Positions 61,579 to 64,000 of a stretch of 64,000 nt of DNA are shown here, in pieces. The DNA is taken from NCBI GenBank assembly GCA_009667805.1, contig CM019068.1, positions 4,447,218-4,511,217 on the forward strand, in the 5' to 3' direction. The translations under genes and the position numbers were made by a program. Positions within the stretch are counted from its first letter, which is position 1. Each line of letters opens with the position of its first letter. The notes under the pieces were generated by a model. It ran no database searches, was not told where the DNA came from, and worked only from the letters and a program-made list of their open reading frames with translations. This DNA is from Leptobrachium leishanense (Eukaryota > Chordata > Amphibia > Anura > Megophryidae).

Positions 61579-62666
61579 TGTCACGGAATGGCCCAGCACC
61601 CTCAGCCAGGGGCGGTGCAGTGGACAGTGGTGACATGGACACTTGGGTGCGGTGGCACGCACCTAATTTTATAAGTACTTTTATTTAGATGTGATTGTGT
61701 GGTGTAATAAAGTGTTCCCCGTTGGTTTATTGTGTAATGGATTTTCCCCTTTGTTTGCCTTGCTCGCCGCCATTTTCCGATCCTTGTGGCGCAGTTGGAA
61801 TTCTCGTTTCGGAAAATGGCCGATTCGAACCATCCGGTTCGAATCGTAAAATGGCCGATTCGGACCATCCGGTCCGAATTGGCGACTCCCTGAAGGCAAG
61901 GGCCAATGGGTCCTGGGAGGGCGGGCAAGGAGTCCCATTGTTATTCTAATTGTGTGCAGAGTTGTTAATGCTGGAACTGTAAACAATAAACTCAGATTCT
62001 GCAGTGCATTCAGCTTGACTGGTGTGTCTTATTTTCCACCGTATTTTCGTATCTGAGAGTCCCCCGCGATCTCAGAGTACGGTGTCCATTCAGGACGAAC
62101 CGAAGCGAGCGCTCTGTGCTGCATCGAGCAGCTCGAGTAACAGGGCAGAGGCGCAGCGCATGAAGAGTCGGTTCTCAGAAGAGACGGAGATCCGAACCGA
62201 AGGCGCGCGGCCGCGTACCGCGCTTCGGTATTGCGAGGGATTGCGGTGCGATCCGAATCCCTCGCCCATCCCGGCAGATCCGAAGATTCATCCAGCCTCG
62301 ATCCGATTCGAAGAGTCGACCACCGAGATCCGAAAAGTTACCCGCACCGCGATCGGAAACGTTTCCCGCAAGATCCGAAACGTTTCCCACATCCGGTATT
62401 CCTCCGCGGCAGATCCGAACTCCACAGACGTCCCACACCCGCAAGGTCAGTGAACCAGCTGCTCGGGACGCTGAGTGCTGTATGGCTCAGTGGTCGGGCT
62501 GGTTCTAGGCAGGGGTCCCCTCCACCGCCCGCTAACCCTTCCCAGGGTCATCCCAGGCCGCACGAGACGCCGAGTGCGCGTCACTCGGTAGTCGGGCCAG
62601 CGGTAAGCGAAGGGGTCACGCAGATTGAGCACACCCGCAGGCGGAACAACATCCCATTCCGTCATA
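61579..62666 (+). repeat. 3' LTR (1,088 bp)
   Basis: Same sequence as the 5' LTR with a few indels (for example an extra CGAGCAGCT near 62127). It ends CCGTCATA directly before ATGGA. Confidence 0.88.
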
Positions 62667-62896
62667 ATGGATGATACGACCACCGTGGAGGATTTTAATA
62701 ATGCAGGGGTGAGAGGTTATTCACTGGATGTGTTCATATTCAAGCTTGTGAGGGCGGGGGATAGGTATGGCCCGGCACAACCGAATTAGCGCTGGGTTTC
62801 AGCCCGGGTCTTAGAGTTTCCCTAGCGTGCACCAAATGACCTTGTTCATGGACTACTGCGGACAAGGTGATCTGTTAGTAGGTCGTCAGGCACTAA

Positions 62897-63078
62897 CAGG
62901 GTTATTCAGAAAGTGGTGAAAAGCAGGAGAATGACTGGAGAATGGAAAATTCTAGGTCAAAATAGCCGATTTGGAAAGTGGAATGTATGGGATAATTTTT
63001 CTGGTTTGGCTATTTTGACCAATAATTTTCCATTCTCCAGTCATTCTCCTGCTTTTCACCTCTCTGTGAATAACCCTG
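62897..63078. mobile_element. 182-bp Harbinger-type MITE with TAA duplication
   Basis: Long, nearly perfect inverted arms start CAGGGTTATTCA and end TGAATAACCCTG, with inner matching words AAAAGCAGGAGAATGACTGG and CCAGTCATTCTCCTGCTTTT. TAA lies at 62894-62896 and 63079-63081. Confidence 0.82.
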
Positions 63079-63263
63079 TAAGTTTTTTAGCGACTCGCGC
63101 TATATTTTTCCTTTAGTGATGGTCTTTTAGTTCACACCAGGTGATAGGGCCCTTACTTTTATTCAGTGATATGATTTGGTGGTGAAAATTATTAGTGCCC
63201 CCCCAGTTTTGGCTGCTGTATCTTATGTGCCCCCCCTAAATATTGTTCATAGAGTCGCCACTG

Positions 63264-63480
63264 CCAGAGACAGACATGCGCACGCATACATACACGCAGA
63301 GACAGACATGCGCACGCATACATACACGCAGAGACAGACATGCGCACGCATACATACACGCAGAGACAGACATGCGCACGCATACATACACGCAGAGACA
63401 GACATGCGCACATATACATGTACGACACGTGCACCCACACACCTATGTGCAAGCAGGTATACATACACATGTATATAAAC
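63264..63480. repeat. ACAT/CAGAGACAGACACGCG array, segment 4
   Basis: Five units of CAGAGACAGACATGCGCACG plus CATACATACACG, then diverged ACAC-rich sequence. This is the right edge of the host array. Confidence 0.9.
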
Positions 63481-63772
63481 CCCCCTGTGTCATGACTCTG
63501 GTTTTGCTCTGTATCCCCTGTATGGTTATACATTATACAGATTCCGTTCACTGACCTCTGGCGTTGTGTTTGAGCGCTCATGTCCCTGTGGGTTCAGGTT
63601 TTCTAGGTGTTGTTCAGATCCGGCCATAATGACCAGGCTGTGGGATTAGGGGTTTTGTCTGCGTGCTGGGTGACCCTCTATCCCTGACACTCTGAGCTAT
63701 AGGCCACGTTGCATTTGCCGTATGGTGAGGCCTTGCAGAAACACGCATTTCAGTGGTCTTGCCGGCTCTTAC
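63481..63772. other. intronic sequence next to exon
   Basis: Unique-looking intron sequence following (in transcript direction) the exon at 63773. No feature recognised. Confidence 0.5.
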
Positions 63773-63943
63773 CTTCAGAGTGCTGTACGTGTCTCCATCG
63801 GACCTGCTGCTGGTTGGTCGATAGTACTGTCCATTGTAAAAGATTTGTGTGTTGGGATCCAGGCAGGCGGGGGCCGGCTGCTCCAGGTTAAACTCCCCCA
63901 CACTGTATCCGTACAGGGACAGGTATGGCAGGGAGTATAATAT
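63773..63943 (-). CDS. alpha-2-macroglobulin family protein, exon before the pre-bait segment
   Basis: This 171-bp exon has acceptor TGTTTGTTGCAG and donor AAG|GTAAGA, phase 0 to phase 0, encoding 57 residues. The translation begins ILYSLPYLSLYGYSVGE, contains CLDPNTQIFYNGQYYRP, and ends SDGDTYSTLK. The C...N...I.xNGxxYxP...D.Y..L pattern is the conserved A2M-family segment upstream of the bait region. It joins GIGLIVGTN in the next exon, 35.7 kb away. It is the most 5' exon of the gene in this window. Confidence 0.9.
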
Positions 63944-63957
63944 CTGCAACAAACACA

Positions 63958-64000
63958 TTATTATTTTTATTTATTTATAAAGCGCCAGCATATTCTGCAG
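63958..64000 (-). mobile_element. retroposon 3' tail fragment
   Basis: Read on the minus strand: CTGCAGAATATGCTGGCGCT followed by TTATAAATAAATAAAA. GGCGCTxTATAAATAA is a very common SINE/LINE 3' tail in amphibians and fish. It is cut by the window end. Confidence 0.6.

Larger units (their letters stand above)
57965..62666 (+). mobile_element. LTR retrotransposon, pol-less, nested in Harbinger element
   Basis: Two LTRs (57965-59040 and 61579-62666) start TGTCACGGAATGG and end CCATTCCGTCATA. The 5-bp duplication ATGGA lies at 57960-57964 and 62667-62671. A candidate primer-binding site, TGGTGGCAGCGGTGGGA, starts two bases inside the 5' LTR end, and a polypurine tract GGGGGAGGGGGAGGAG directly precedes the 3' LTR. 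The 2.5-kb interior has only decayed gag-like coding and tandem repeats; protease, RT, RNase H and integrase are absent. It is therefore a non-autonomous copy. Confidence 0.88.
57276..63152. mobile_element. Harbinger-type element with TTA duplication, nested in hAT
   Basis: Ends GGGCACTATCACCTGGTGTG and CACACCAGGTGATAGGGCCC form terminal inverted repeats. TTA lies at 57273-57275 and 63153-63155, the 3-bp target of PIF/Harbinger. Subtracting the inner LTR element and MITE leaves about 1 kb with no transposase. Confidence 0.75.
56489..63263. mobile_element. hAT element with CCAGAGAC duplication, hosting nested insertions
   Basis: The left terminus is CATAGGCGACTCTAC and the right terminus TAGAGTCGCCACTG (reverse complement CAGTGGCGACTCTA). 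CCAGAGAC lies directly outside both ends (56481-56488 and 63264-63271). Subterminal runs of G and C (GGGGGGCAATTGCCCCCC on the left, GTGCCCCCCC twice on the right) support the pairing. Without nested elements it would be about 0.9 kb and has no transposase. CCAGAGAC is also part of the host array unit, so the duplication alone is not proof, but the matched termini are. Confidence 0.75.

Overview
The window is vertebrate nuclear DNA, most likely from an amphibian (frog-like). The clues are spliced exons with consensus GT/AG sites, a Penelope-like retroelement with a GIY-YIG nuclease and hammerhead ribozymes, hAT and Harbinger DNA transposons, an L2/Rex1-type LINE, and intronic minisatellites of extreme length. 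The species call is an inference from repeat content. Nothing bacterial or viral was seen.

One host gene spans the whole window on the minus strand: an alpha-2-macroglobulin (A2M/A2ML1/ovostatin) family member. Eight exons can be placed, and their splice phases agree wherever two mapped exons adjoin. In transcript order they are 63943-63773, 28078-27979, 26325-26193 (bait region), 20836-20605, 20426-20270, 19967-19849, 5754-5671 and 3839-3663 (thioester motif GCGEQN). The gene continues beyond both window ends. A short exon of about 52 bp is expected between 19849 and 5754; one weak candidate is given. The intron at 28079-63772 is about 35.7 kb.

The introns are mostly tandem repeats. From left to right: a G-rich 28-bp array (1-3620); 41-bp (3959-5530) and 36-bp (5797-6284) arrays; a Harbinger-type MITE (6327-6688); an 840-bp polypyrimidine tract (7703-8547); a Helitron-like element carrying hairpins and two minisatellites (8625-11725); a LINE 3' end whose 39-bp 3'UTR repeat has expanded (13677-16016); a 52-bp array (16130-17355); a 27-bp array (19285-19680); a 91-bp array interrupted by a 100-N gap (20850-24715); and 40-bp and 61-bp arrays around the bait exon. 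The 39-bp LINE repeat then covers 28505-43264, split by a solo LTR (29937-30495) and a hAT element (30530-35234).

From 44.3 to 63.5 kb one ACAT/CAGAGACAGACACGCG array has been broken up by insertions. These are a head-to-head Penelope-like pair (44534-50772), a second head-to-head pair of a related family (53958-55703), and a hAT (56489-63263) that contains a Harbinger element (57276-63152), which itself contains an LTR retrotransposon (57965-62666) and a MITE (62897-63078).

The most interesting signals are hammerhead ribozymes in the Penelope elements, the identical head-to-head and asymmetrically truncated geometry of two Penelope families, the growth of a LINE 3'UTR repeat into about 10 kb of array, the multi-level transposon nest, and good evidence that sequence beside the assembly gap is duplicated artificially. 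The very long open frames in this window are products of repeat periods and are not genes.
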